Position numbers and translations under genes: made by a program
Source: Alistipes sp.
Lineage (GTDB): Bacteria; Bacteroidota; Bacteroidia; Bacteroidales; Rikenellaceae
DNA: 64,000 bases
Assembly: GCA_017547175.1 (NCBI GenBank)
Contig: JAFYQI010000002.1
Coordinates: 62,001 to 126,000 of the forward strand
Direction of reading: 5' to 3'
In this document: in pieces, positions 1 to 7,913 of the stretch
Numbering within the stretch: position 1 is the first letter of the stretch
Layout: each line of letters starts with the position of its first letter
Notes under the pieces: model-generated
Seen by the model: the letters and a program-made list of their open reading frames with translations, nothing else
What the model was told of the DNA's origin: nothing
The model's database searches: none

Positions 1-521
1 GAGCAGATACCCGACTGAGCCAGGAAACGATTCAGGCGAATATCACCCGTCTGACGCTCCGGGTTGAACTTCGGATAGTTACGCGGACGCTCATCGTCAC
101 GTTTAAAGCTACGCTTTGCACCCTGCTTATCGCCAGATTTTTTGTCACCAAAGCCCTTCTTATCAAACTTTTTGTCTGAGAACTTCTTCTCAAAAGGTTT
201 ATCCGTCGTCGACTTACGATCACCAAACGCACGTTTTTCACCGCTGTTTGTACGGCCACGACCTGCAGCCGAGAACTTCGGACGACGCTCCTCCTTATTC
301 TCAAACAAGGGGCGATTATCCTCCGTAAAATGCGGATTGTACGATGCTCGCTTCACGGGGCGAGTTGCCTTGTCGTTGCGACGATACGATCCATCCTGCG
401 CCTTAAACTCCGTGCGCGGACGACGCTCTACACGCTCGGTGGCGGCCGTCACGGTGCGCACACGCTTGTCACGAGCAAAACGCGACAAGGCCGAGCTTGA
501 GTCGTTAAATTTCTTTTCCAT
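1..521 (-). CDS. RluB/RsuA-type rRNA pseudouridine synthase, 5' part only (cut by window edge)
   Basis: The reading frame starts with ATG at 519-521 and stays open to the window edge, so only about 173 residues of the N-terminal part are visible. Residues 1 to about 155 are a low-complexity, very basic extension rich in Lys, Arg, Phe, Gly and Asp, with repeated KKF/DKK-like units. The frame then enters IRLNRFLAQSGIC, the opening of the S4 RNA-binding domain that starts RluB/RsuA-type pseudouridine synthases. A long basic tail in front of the S4 domain is common for this enzyme in Bacteroidales and probably adds RNA affinity (inference). The catalytic domain lies outside the window, so the 16S or 23S target cannot be decided. 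It is transcribed divergently from the MATE gene. Confidence 0.8.
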   Translation of the reverse strand, partial: MEKKFNDSSSALSRFARDKRVRTVTAATERVERRPRTEFKAQDGSYRRNDKATRPVKRASYNPHFTEDNRPLFENKEERRPKFSAAGRGRTNSGEKRAFGDRKSTTDKPFEKKFSDKKFDKKGFGDKKSGDKQGAKRSFKRDDERPRNYPKFNPERQTGDIRLNRFLAQSGIC

Positions 522-549
522 CTTTCTTTTATATAGGTAAATCGAGCCG

Positions 550-557
550 CAAAGGTA
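550..557 (-). promoter_or_regulatory. -7 promoter element for the pseudouridine synthase
   Basis: On the minus strand this reads TACCTTTG, a perfect match to the Bacteroidota -7 consensus TAnnTTTG, 28 bases before the ATG. No good TTTG -33 box was found at the usual spacing. Confidence 0.55.
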
Positions 558-596
558 AGGTAAAGTTTTTGATTTTCCGCACTCGTTTGAATTGTT

Positions 597-629
597 TTTG
601 GAAAATGCAACGAAAACTTTGTACCTTTA
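597..629 (+). promoter_or_regulatory. candidate promoter for the MATE gene
   Basis: TTTG at 597-600 is followed after 21 bases by TACCTTTA at 622-629, one base off TAnnTTTG. It lies only 8 bases before the ATG at 638, so the transcript would have almost no leader. Confidence 0.45.
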
Positions 630-637
630 CGACCGTT

Positions 638-1963
638 ATGAAGATGAATCACGAAATATTACGTCTGGCTATACCAAACATCATCTCAAATATCACTGTT
701 CCGATGATGGGTATTGCCTCAACAGCCATTGCCGGCCATTGGGGTATTGATTCGGCCGCCACAATCGGAGCTTTGGCTATCGGTACCTCGATTTTCAACT
801 TCATCTATTGGAATTGCTCGTTTGTCCGTATGGGCACGAGTGGTCTGACAGCACAAGCCTATGGTGCGCAGGATTATACCGAATGTACAAACATGTTGGC
901 TCGTGCTCTGGTTGTATCAGCAGCACTGGGCCTGTTGCTACTGATCCTACAAGTACCTCTCGGAGAATTGGCTCTTTGGGCGATGCATGGTGACGAGATG
1001 ACACGCGAATACTTCTACGCCCGCATCTGGGCCGTGCCGGCCGGCATTCTGCTCTTTGGCTTCAACGGTTGGTTTACGGGCATGCAGAATGCCGTGATTC
1101 CGATGGTGACGGCTATCACGGTCAACCTGATCCACATCGGCTGTAGCTTTGGTTTTGCCTTTGGGCTTGACATGGGCATTGTCGGCATCGCTTACGCTTC
1201 TGTGCTGGCGCAATATGTGGGTGTGGGTCTCTCGATTGTGTTGCTGATGGGACGTTATGGTAAGCTGCTCACGGCGATCGATTGGCGACGTGTACTGGCC
1301 ATCGAGCCTCTCAAGGAGTTCTTTCGCATCAACCGCGACATCATGCTGCGCACGCTCTGCAACGTGGCAGTCTACACCTTCTTTACGGCCATCTCGGCCC
1401 GCATGGGCGACAAGAATCTGCTGGCCGTAAATACACTCTTGATGCAGCTCTTCACCCTTTTCTCGTACATGGCCGACGGCTTTGCCTACGCCGCCGAAGC
1501 CCTCACGGGACGCTTTATCGGGGCTCGCGATCCGCGCAATCTACGTCTATGCATCAATCGCAGCCTGGTATGGAGCACTGTGATTGCACTCCTCTTTGTC
1601 GGCTGTTACCTCGTAGGTTGGCGCGATCTGCTGGCTCTGTTTGTCGATGAGGGCACCGAAAATGCCTCGAAGCTGATCAACCTGGCCGGCAGCTACATCG
1701 GCTGGATCATCCTCATTCCCTTCTTCTGCGCCGTTCCGTTTGCCCTCGACGGGATCATGATCGGTGCTACGGAAAGCCGTGTGATGCGCAACGCCATGTT
1801 CGTGGCAGCCGCCACCTTCTTTGCGCTCCACTTCGGACTCTACCCCTTGATTGGCAACAACGCTCTCTGGGCCGCCTTTACGCTCTACATGTTGCTGCGC
1901 GGCATGTGCCAATACCTGATGACCAACCGCCTCGGTACGCTCTACGCCAAAGCCGAAGCATAG
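638..1963 (+). CDS. MATE family multidrug/sodium-type efflux transporter
   Basis: This encodes a 441-residue inner-membrane protein of the MATE family, which exports cationic drugs or metabolites in exchange for Na+ or H+. The length and about 12 hydrophobic helices match the family. The N-terminus (NHEILRLAIPNIISNITVPM) and the internal two-fold repeat of about 220 residues are typical of the DinF/NorM-like MATE branch. I chose ATG 638 because the frame upstream (from 569) runs through the promoter-like sequence and reads as unrelated, non-hydrophobic residues; ATG 644 is also possible. The gene is monocistronic, divergent from the pseudouridine synthase gene, and closed by a bidirectional terminator at 1994. 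The substrate cannot be predicted. Confidence 0.9.
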   Translation: MKMNHEILRLAIPNIISNITVPMMGIASTAIAGHWGIDSAATIGALAIGTSIFNFIYWNCSFVRMGTSGLTAQAYGAQDYTECTNMLARALVVSAALGLLLLILQVPLGELALWAMHGDEMTREYFYARIWAVPAGILLFGFNGWFTGMQNAVIPMVTAITVNLIHIGCSFGFAFGLDMGIVGIAYASVLAQYVGVGLSIVLLMGRYGKLLTAIDWRRVLAIEPLKEFFRINRDIMLRTLCNVAVYTFFTAISARMGDKNLLAVNTLLMQLFTLFSYMADGFAYAAEALTGRFIGARDPRNLRLCINRSLVWSTVIALLFVGCYLVGWRDLLALFVDEGTENASKLINLAGSYIGWIILIPFFCAVPFALDGIMIGATESRVMRNAMFVAAATFFALHFGLYPLIGNNALWAAFTLYMLLRGMCQYLMTNRLGTLYAKAEA

Positions 1964-1993
1964 CCTTAAAAACAGCTCGACAATACGACGATA

Positions 1994-2026
1994 AAAAGAG
2001 GTCCCGCTTTGAGCAGGACCTCTTTT
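1994..2026. terminator. bidirectional intrinsic terminator
   Basis: An 11-bp perfect stem (1994-2004 with 2016-2026) and an 11-base loop, with A- and T-rich flanks, lies between the convergent MATE and GH43 genes. It can end transcription from both sides, including the uronate operon. Confidence 0.85.
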
Positions 2027-2045
2027 CGTTAATTAGCGAATCAGC

Positions 2046-3692
2046 TTATTTCTTCGTCACGCGGAACCAATCGGCATCCATCCAACCGCCGTCGTTCTTG
2101 TGAATCTCGGCATCGACGAAATAACCAATCTTGGCACCAATCCAGTGGCCAGCCTGAGCCTCAAACTCCTCGCCGAACTCCTGGAACTTCTTGCCATCCT
2201 TGCTGTACGAGAAACGGCAGAAGAGGCGAGGCTGCTCACCCTTGTTCCACACCTGGCGAATCTTGCAACGGAAGTAGACCTCCACGGGCTCCATGTCGGG
2301 TGCATAAGCGGCTGCAGCAACTACCTGCTCGGGCGTACCCTTGCGCATGGCATCAATGCAACGCGTCTGCTCCACAACAACCTTGTCCTCCTTGAGCTTC
2401 AGTCCGATCGTCGCATAGTCGTGACCCATCATGATCAGGCCCATGCGATCGCCCTCATACTTGGGGCTGAACTTGAGCTTCGTCGTAGCCACATAGTCCG
2501 GAGCGTTGACCTTCTGCAACAGCAGGTTGCCGTTGTCCGAGAGGTTGCGCCACTCCTTGTCGTGGGCACGGCAGTAGAGGCGAATCCCACCCTGCGAGGG
2601 GTTCGTGAAGAGCCAATGCAGCTGCGGGTTGGCATGCCACTGCCACTGCAGACCCAACGTACGGCTCGAGAACTCATCGCTATCGACTGGCGTCTTGATC
2701 TCCGACTTCACGTTCGAAGCGGGCTTGCGGTACTCCTTCACCGGCTCGCCAACACCATTGCCGTCATAGTCCTCGCCCATCGTGCACCAATCATCCGCGG
2801 TCCAAGCCATCGGCTGCAGGTGGCAGACACGACCATAGGCATACATATCGACAAAGTGCAGGAACCAGCAGTCACCGGCCACATCCTCGACCCAACCGCC
2901 CTGATGAGGTCCGGGGATACCCGTCGAGCCCTCCTCCAAAACGGTCTTGATCTCGTAGGGGCCCCACGGCGAGCGCGAACGCAGCACCACCTGCCAGCCC
3001 GTCTTTACACCACCTGCGGGGGCAAAGACATAATACCAACCATTGCGCTTGTAGAATTTCGGACCCTCGATCGTGGGATGCTCACCATGACCATCGAAGA
3101 TCATCACATCCTGACCGATGAGACTCATGCCATCGGGGGTCATCTCGCTCACAGACAAGATGCTCTTGAAACCGGCACGCGAACCAGCCCAACCGTGTAC
3201 GAGGTAGGCCTTGCCATCCTCATCCCACAGCGGCGAGGTATCGATGATACCCTTGGCTGCCTTCACCAGGTGGGGCGTCGTCCACTCACTACGCGGATCC
3301 TGCGTCTTGGACATCATCACACCGCGATCCGGATCACCCCAATAAATGTAGAACCAACCGTCGTGGAAACGGATGCAGGGAGCCCACACACCGTCGCCAT
3401 GACGCGGCTTGTCGAACCAATCGTAGGGAGGCTGATTAAGGAAAACGTAGCTGACGATCTCCCAGTTCACCAGGTCGGTCGAGTGAAGCACCGGCAGACC
3501 CGGAGCACAGTTGAACGACGAAGCGGTCATCCAGTAATCATCGCCTACGCGAATTACATCCGGGTCCGAGTAGTCGGCATAGAGCACAGGATTCTTGTAC
3601 TTGCCGTTGCCCAGATCGGGCGTCCATACCGTCTGCGCCGTAGCCACCGAAAGGGTCATGAGCGCTAGGCAGCTAAACAAAATCTTCTTCAT
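2046..3692 (-). CDS. Glycoside hydrolase family 43 (beta-xylosidase/alpha-L-arabinofuranosidase type)
   Basis: This encodes a 548-residue secreted GH43 enzyme with signal peptide 1-20. Residues about 30-330 form the five-bladed propeller. The three expected catalytic carboxylates are visible: base D43 (YSDPD), pKa modulator D151 (IDTSPLW) and acid E209 (HPTIEGP). Residues about 340-545 resemble the beta-sandwich (DUF1349/GH43_C2-like) seen in two-domain beta-xylosidases and arabinofuranosidases. It probably removes xylose or arabinose side groups from pectin (inference from context); exact specificity is not readable. It is the last gene of the uronate operon. Its ATG shares one base with the stop of the upstream pectinesterase (TAATG), suggesting translational coupling. 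Confidence 0.88.
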   Translation of the reverse strand: MKKILFSCLALMTLSVATAQTVWTPDLGNGKYKNPVLYADYSDPDVIRVGDDYWMTASSFNCAPGLPVLHSTDLVNWEIVSYVFLNQPPYDWFDKPRHGDGVWAPCIRFHDGWFYIYWGDPDRGVMMSKTQDPRSEWTTPHLVKAAKGIIDTSPLWDEDGKAYLVHGWAGSRAGFKSILSVSEMTPDGMSLIGQDVMIFDGHGEHPTIEGPKFYKRNGWYYVFAPAGGVKTGWQVVLRSRSPWGPYEIKTVLEEGSTGIPGPHQGGWVEDVAGDCWFLHFVDMYAYGRVCHLQPMAWTADDWCTMGEDYDGNGVGEPVKEYRKPASNVKSEIKTPVDSDEFSSRTLGLQWQWHANPQLHWLFTNPSQGGIRLYCRAHDKEWRNLSDNGNLLLQKVNAPDYVATTKLKFSPKYEGDRMGLIMMGHDYATIGLKLKEDKVVVEQTRCIDAMRKGTPEQVVAAAAYAPDMEPVEVYFRCKIRQVWNKGEQPRLFCRFSYSKDGKKFQEFGEEFEAQAGHWIGAKIGYFVDAEIHKNDGGWMDADWFRVTKK

Positions 3693-4699
3693 TACTCAAC
3701 CGTGTTTTCCTTGTCAAAGGTTCCGTTCCAGGGCCAGCGATACTGCTCCGAGCCGACCTTCAGGGCGAAGATCTTCTCGAGCGTATACTCGTTAGCAACC
3801 TGCTCGTCGGTCAACTCGTGCGACCACTTCACACGCTTCGAACGATCGGCACCCGGGCCATAGCACTTATACTCGGCGTAGAAGCAACGCTCCTCGCGAT
3901 CCTTCGCACCCCAATTGTGCCAACCCTCGGGAAGAATCTGCTCGGGCATGTAGCACTCGATCCAGACCGTGCGACCGGTCGACTTCCAAGGACGACCCAG
4001 ATACATGGCCGTCACCTCTTCACCACACGTAATGCGGCAGTTACGGAAGATGTAACCATAGATCGTGCGCTCGGCCGTCGAGGCAGCCGTGATGTAGCTA
4101 TTCTGCTTACAGTGAATCTCGCAATTGTCGAAAACCGTCGTCGAAGCACCAAAGATAAAGTCGGTCGTACCCTCGATGTAGCAGTTCTTGACATATACGC
4201 GGGCTACATAGTCTTTCGTAAAGAAGGTATCCTGGTTACCCAGCATACGGCAATTCTCGAGGATGATACGGTCACCTCGCGTCTCAACAGCTACAGCCTG
4301 ACCTACACGGCCGGCCGAGTTCTCGATCGTAAGGTTCTGCAAGTGTACCTCATCGGCTTGGATCGACATGGTCCACGTATCGTAGGTGGTCATCGTGTAA
4401 CCATCTACTACCTTACCCGTATGGTCGTCCCATACGATCTTCACATCGCCCTCGCCCACAATCGTCAGCTTGTCCTTATAGACGTCGATCGTGATCTTCT
4501 CACGATATTCACCCTCCTTAACGGTAATCGTGCGCCATACGGGCGACTTCGACGGCAGGGCATCCAGACACTCCTGTAACGAGGTGTAGTCACCCTTGCC
4601 ATTGCAATCGACTACATACTCGGTCTTGGGTGCCTTCTCACCACAGCAGCACGAAGCCAAAAGGGCCAGCGAAGCAATAAAAGTTAAAAGGCGTTTCAT
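3692..4699 (-). CDS. Pectin methylesterase (carbohydrate esterase family 8), lipoprotein
   Basis: A 335-residue pectinesterase that hydrolyses methyl esters on homogalacturonan, giving pectate for lyases and polygalacturonases. The CE8 parallel beta-helix is complete: GQAVA around Q134, first catalytic Asp D157 (GNQDTFF), second catalytic Asp D180 (GTTDFIFG) and substrate Arg R236 (YLGRPWK). The N-terminus is a lipoprotein signal (LLASC, lipidated Cys most likely C17) followed by two more cysteines (CCCGE), a motif shared with the GH28 gene at 29206. It follows uxaA by about 20 bases and overlaps the GH43 start by one base, placing de-esterification in the same transcript as uronate catabolism. 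It is a paralogue of the CE8 half of the fusion at 21300. Confidence 0.93.
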   Translation of the reverse strand: MKRLLTFIASLALLASCCCGEKAPKTEYVVDCNGKGDYTSLQECLDALPSKSPVWRTITVKEGEYREKITIDVYKDKLTIVGEGDVKIVWDDHTGKVVDGYTMTTYDTWTMSIQADEVHLQNLTIENSAGRVGQAVAVETRGDRIILENCRMLGNQDTFFTKDYVARVYVKNCYIEGTTDFIFGASTTVFDNCEIHCKQNSYITAASTAERTIYGYIFRNCRITCGEEVTAMYLGRPWKSTGRTVWIECYMPEQILPEGWHNWGAKDREERCFYAEYKCYGPGADRSKRVKWSHELTDEQVANEYTLEKIFALKVGSEQYRWPWNGTFDKENTVE

Positions 4700-4720
4700 A
4701 GGTTAGTCGTTTTATTAAAA

Positions 4721-6214
4721 TTAAAGCGTTACACCCGTCTTGAAGATGGCAATCTCCTTGAAGCCCGTCTTCTCGTGCTTAAGCTTATCGCCGTTAACCG
4801 TAGCGATAATCTTCTCCACAAGACGCTCCAAAACCACCTGCGGCTCCTCGTCCTCGACCATCGTACCGGCATTGAAGTCGATCCAGTTGGCCTTGAACTG
4901 CGAAAGCTGCGTATTGGTCGAGATCTTCATCGTCGGAACGAAGGCGCCAAACGGCGTACCGCGACCGGTCGTAAAGAGCACGATCTGGCAACCCGACAGG
5001 GCCAGCGACGAAGCAGCAACGAGGTCGTTACCCGGAGCCTGCAACAGATTCAGACCCGACTTCACGATGGGCTGGCAGTAAGTCAGCACATCAACAACCT
5101 GCTGAGCACCACCCTTCTGAACGCAACCGAGCGACTTCTCCTCGAGGGTCGTAATACCACCCTTCTTGTTACCCGGCGAAGGATTCTCGTAGATCGGCTG
5201 ATCGTACTTGCGGAAGTAACCCTTGAAGTCGTTGATCAAGCATACCGTATTCTCGAATACCTCTTTATTAATAGCGCGATCCATCAGGATCGTCTCGGCA
5301 CCGAACATCTCGGGAACCTCCGTCAAGATCGTCGTACCGCCCTGAGCGATGAGCCAATCCGAGAAGAGACCTACCAGCGGGTTAGCCGTGATGCCCGAGA
5401 AACCATCCGAGCCACCACACTTCAGACCCACACGCAGGTAGCTCAGCGGCAGGGGCTCGCGCTTATCCTCGCGCGTCTTCTCAACCAACTCCTTGCAAAT
5501 CTCGAAGCCCGTCTCAATCTCGTCCTCAACCTCCTGAGCAATGAGGAACTTCACGCGCTCCTCGTCCCATTCGCCAATCACCTCTTTGAACGAAGCGATC
5601 TGATTGTTCTCGCAACCCAGACCCAGCACCAGCACAGCACCGGCATTGGGGTGCTTTACGAGGGCTGCCAGGGCATGCTGCGTATTGGCATGGTCCTCGC
5701 CCAGCTGCGAGCAGCCGTAGTTGTGCGTATAGACACGTACGTCGTCCAGGTGAGAGCAGTCGCACTCCTTCTTCACGCGCTCGGCGATAGCCTGTGCCTG
5801 GCCATTCACGCAACCTACCGAGGGAACAATCCACAACTCGTTGCGGATACCCATCGTATTGTTCTTACGGAGGTAACCCATCACCTTCAGATCGTCACGC
5901 TTCGGATAGTCGATCGTGTAGGTCTTGTGGTCGTAGGTATACTCGAGGTTATCGTGCAGGTTGGTCTTGAGGTTGTGCGAGTGAATCCAACCACCCACCT
6001 CAACAGCCGACGTAGCGTGGCCGATCGGATAACCATACTTGATGACATTTTCACCCTCGGCGATGGCCTGGATGGCAAACTTATGGCCACGGGCGATATC
6101 CTCCTTCAGGGTAATCTCCTTGCCGTCGATCTCTACCACCTCGCCAGCCTTCAGGTCGTCGGCGATAGCTACAGCAACGTTATCTACGGCATTGATTTTC
6201 AGAAATCTTTTCAT
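4721..6214 (-). CDS. uxaA: Altronate dehydratase
   Basis: A 497-residue cytoplasmic enzyme converting D-altronate to 2-keto-3-deoxygluconate (KDG). It is full length for UxaA. The N-terminal SAF-like part (about 1-95, including HKFAIQAIAEGENVIKYG) is followed by the large UxaA/GarD catalytic domain with conserved GYLRKNNTMGIRN, GLGCENN and CGGSDGFSG segments; the last two contain Cys residues that bind iron in this family. It sits downstream of uxaB, but a 207-base spacer with a nested palindrome and two more hairpins separates them, so its expression may be set apart from the upstream genes (inference). ATG 6214 is the only start in keeping with the family N-terminus. Confidence 0.96.
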   Translation of the reverse strand: MKRFLKINAVDNVAVAIADDLKAGEVVEIDGKEITLKEDIARGHKFAIQAIAEGENVIKYGYPIGHATSAVEVGGWIHSHNLKTNLHDNLEYTYDHKTYTIDYPKRDDLKVMGYLRKNNTMGIRNELWIVPSVGCVNGQAQAIAERVKKECDCSHLDDVRVYTHNYGCSQLGEDHANTQHALAALVKHPNAGAVLVLGLGCENNQIASFKEVIGEWDEERVKFLIAQEVEDEIETGFEICKELVEKTREDKREPLPLSYLRVGLKCGGSDGFSGITANPLVGLFSDWLIAQGGTTILTEVPEMFGAETILMDRAINKEVFENTVCLINDFKGYFRKYDQPIYENPSPGNKKGGITTLEEKSLGCVQKGGAQQVVDVLTYCQPIVKSGLNLLQAPGNDLVAASSLALSGCQIVLFTTGRGTPFGAFVPTMKISTNTQLSQFKANWIDFNAGTMVEDEEPQVVLERLVEKIIATVNGDKLKHEKTGFKEIAIFKTGVTL

Positions 6215-6246
6215 CTTAAAAATCTGTTATATTCGGTTTTAGCAAA

Positions 6247-6280
6247 CGAGGGGCGAGTGCGCTGTGGCAATCGCCCCTCG
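6247..6280 (-). promoter_or_regulatory. perfect hairpin in the uxaA leader
   Basis: A 10-bp perfect stem (6247-6256 with 6271-6280; CGAGGGGCGA/TCGCCCCTCG) with a 14-base loop ends 32 bases before the uxaA ATG. Only three T residues follow it on the minus strand, so it is a poor terminator. It may be an attenuator, processing site or mRNA-stabilising stem. A second small hairpin (6283-6288 with 6292-6297) lies just upstream. Confidence 0.5.
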
Positions 6281-6313
6281 ATGCAAAAAAGTTTTGCGAT
6301 ACTAAATTTATTT

Positions 6314-6412
6314 GCGGGAGGGAATTTTAAGGCTTGCACAACAACTCAACGCGGAGCATACTCGGCGTATGTGAGCAGTTAAGTTGCAAGCGTTACGAAG
6401 AAAATTACCCGC
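6314..6412. repeat. nested palindromic element, copy A (uxaB-uxaA spacer)
   Basis: This 99-base element has three nested parts: outer arms 6314-6328/6401-6412, middle arms 6333-6350/6378-6390 and a core at 6355-6377 with inner CATAC/GTATG arms. The core is 20/23 identical to that of copy B at 10163-10185, whereas the arms differ in sequence but remain complementary to each other. It begins 9 bases after the uxaB stop codon. Confidence 0.75.
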
Positions 6413-6421
6413 GCAAAAAAT

Positions 6422-7876
6422 TTAAGCCAGGAACTTCTTCAGCGCAGCAGCCATACCCAGCTCCTCAATATCCTTGAGGTACTTAGCTACAGCGGGGATG
6501 AAGCCCGGAACCTCCGAGAAGTCAACGGTGAAGATACCGCTCTCCTTCACGATCTTCGATACCGTACCCTCGAGATCCTCCGAATTCCAGTTGTTGCGGA
6601 TGTAAGCAACGAACTCGGCCGTATCATCGGGCTCGAAGCCGCTCTTGGGGCTGTAGTAAGCCATCAGGGCAGCAAACGAGAGGCACTCGTGCTCGGCAAC
6701 CTTACCAGCCTTGAACCAGTTGTCCTTAACCGTCGGGTAGTTACGAGCCTCCCACTTCGAGAGCGAGTTGAGCGAAATCGACTTCAACATGTGCTTGATG
6801 TAGGGGTTGTAGAAGCGCTCCAAGATGCTCGAAGCGAAGGCCTTCAGCTCCTCCTGATCCTCTTCGATCATCGGGATAACCTCCTCGGCAACCATGTCGT
6901 TCACGAACTTCTCAATGTCGGGCGTGTTGAAGGCGTCCATAACCGTCTCGCAACCCATCAAGAGAGCCATCGTCACCATACCGGTGTGCGAACCATTCAG
7001 AATGCGTACCTTCTTATCGCGGAACTGCTTGATCGAGGGCATGAAGATTACGTGCAGACCGGCCTTATCGAGCGGCAGCACCTCCATAACCTTCTTATAA
7101 CCAGGACCACCGATAGCCCACAGGTGGTAGAGCTCGGCCTTTACAACCAGGTTGTCGTCGAAACCAACCTCCTCCTTGATCTCGTTGATCGTCTCGCGGG
7201 GGAAACCGGGAACGATGCGGTCTACGAGCGTGTCGCAGAAGTGACAGTTAGCCTCTACCCAGTCGATGAAGTCCTGACCCAACTTATGGTACTCGGCGTG
7301 CTTGATTACATACTCGCGCAGCGTCGAACCGTTGTTCTCGATCAGCTCGCAGCAGATGATAGCCAGGCCCTTCGTGGGATCACCGTTGAAGTGCTTAAAG
7401 CGCTTGTAGAGCAGAGCCGTCATCTTGGCGGGATACGACTTCGGCGGGCAAGCCGTCAGGTCGTCACCCTCCTCGTAGCGGATACCGGCCTCGGTCGTGT
7501 TCGAGATCGTGATCTGCAGATCGGGGGAGAGGAAATACTCCTCATACTTGGCATACTCCTCATAGGGGTTGAACGAATCCATTACGCTCTTTACCATGCG
7601 CACATCCTTCTTCGGCTGCTTGTTCTCGATACCCTCCAGATATACGTGGTACATGTTGTCCTGCTCGTTGAGCATCTCAACCATCTTCAGCACCTTCTTC
7701 TCGGGGTCGATGATCGGCTGGCAAATAGCGATACCGGCATCCATCACGCCCTTCTCATTGGCGATGTCAATCTGCCAATCTACGAAAGCGCGCAGGAAGT
7801 TACCCTCACCAAACTGAAGAATTTTAACCGGACGCTCGACCTTCTCTACGGTCGTCTTATTAAGTTTCTTAATCAT
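6422..7876 (-). CDS. uxaB: Tagaturonate reductase (altronate oxidoreductase)
   Basis: A 484-residue NADH-dependent enzyme of the long-chain mannitol dehydrogenase family that reduces D-tagaturonate to D-altronate. The N-terminal Rossmann part carries LQFGEGNFLRAFVDW, the nucleotide-binding signature of UxaB/UxuB-type enzymes. The C-terminal helical domain carries the MDH-family segment KVRILNGSHTGM, whose Lys/Asn/His region forms the active site. Length and motifs fit UxaB rather than fructuronate reductase UxuB, and its neighbours UxaC and UxaA are its pathway partners. It lies 37 bases after the MFS gene in one operon and is followed by palindromic element A. Confidence 0.94.
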   Translation of the reverse strand: MIKKLNKTTVEKVERPVKILQFGEGNFLRAFVDWQIDIANEKGVMDAGIAICQPIIDPEKKVLKMVEMLNEQDNMYHVYLEGIENKQPKKDVRMVKSVMDSFNPYEEYAKYEEYFLSPDLQITISNTTEAGIRYEEGDDLTACPPKSYPAKMTALLYKRFKHFNGDPTKGLAIICCELIENNGSTLREYVIKHAEYHKLGQDFIDWVEANCHFCDTLVDRIVPGFPRETINEIKEEVGFDDNLVVKAELYHLWAIGGPGYKKVMEVLPLDKAGLHVIFMPSIKQFRDKKVRILNGSHTGMVTMALLMGCETVMDAFNTPDIEKFVNDMVAEEVIPMIEEDQEELKAFASSILERFYNPYIKHMLKSISLNSLSKWEARNYPTVKDNWFKAGKVAEHECLSFAALMAYYSPKSGFEPDDTAEFVAYIRNNWNSEDLEGTVSKIVKESGIFTVDFSEVPGFIPAVAKYLKDIEELGMAAALKKFLA

Positions 7877-7913
7877 TTCTGTATGAGTTTGTTTGATTAA
7901 CTTACTTTATGAA

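Noticed and set aside
2100..3668. Long open frame (522 codons) on the plus strand opposite the GH43 gene
   Set aside because: It is antisense to a gene with intact catalytic motifs, has no signal, motif or plausible composition, and results from strong codon bias leaving few stops on the reverse strand.
4775..6382. Plus-strand open frame of 535 codons opposite uxaA
   Set aside because: Same cause: it shadows uxaA and shows only Leu/Arg/His-rich low-similarity sequence.
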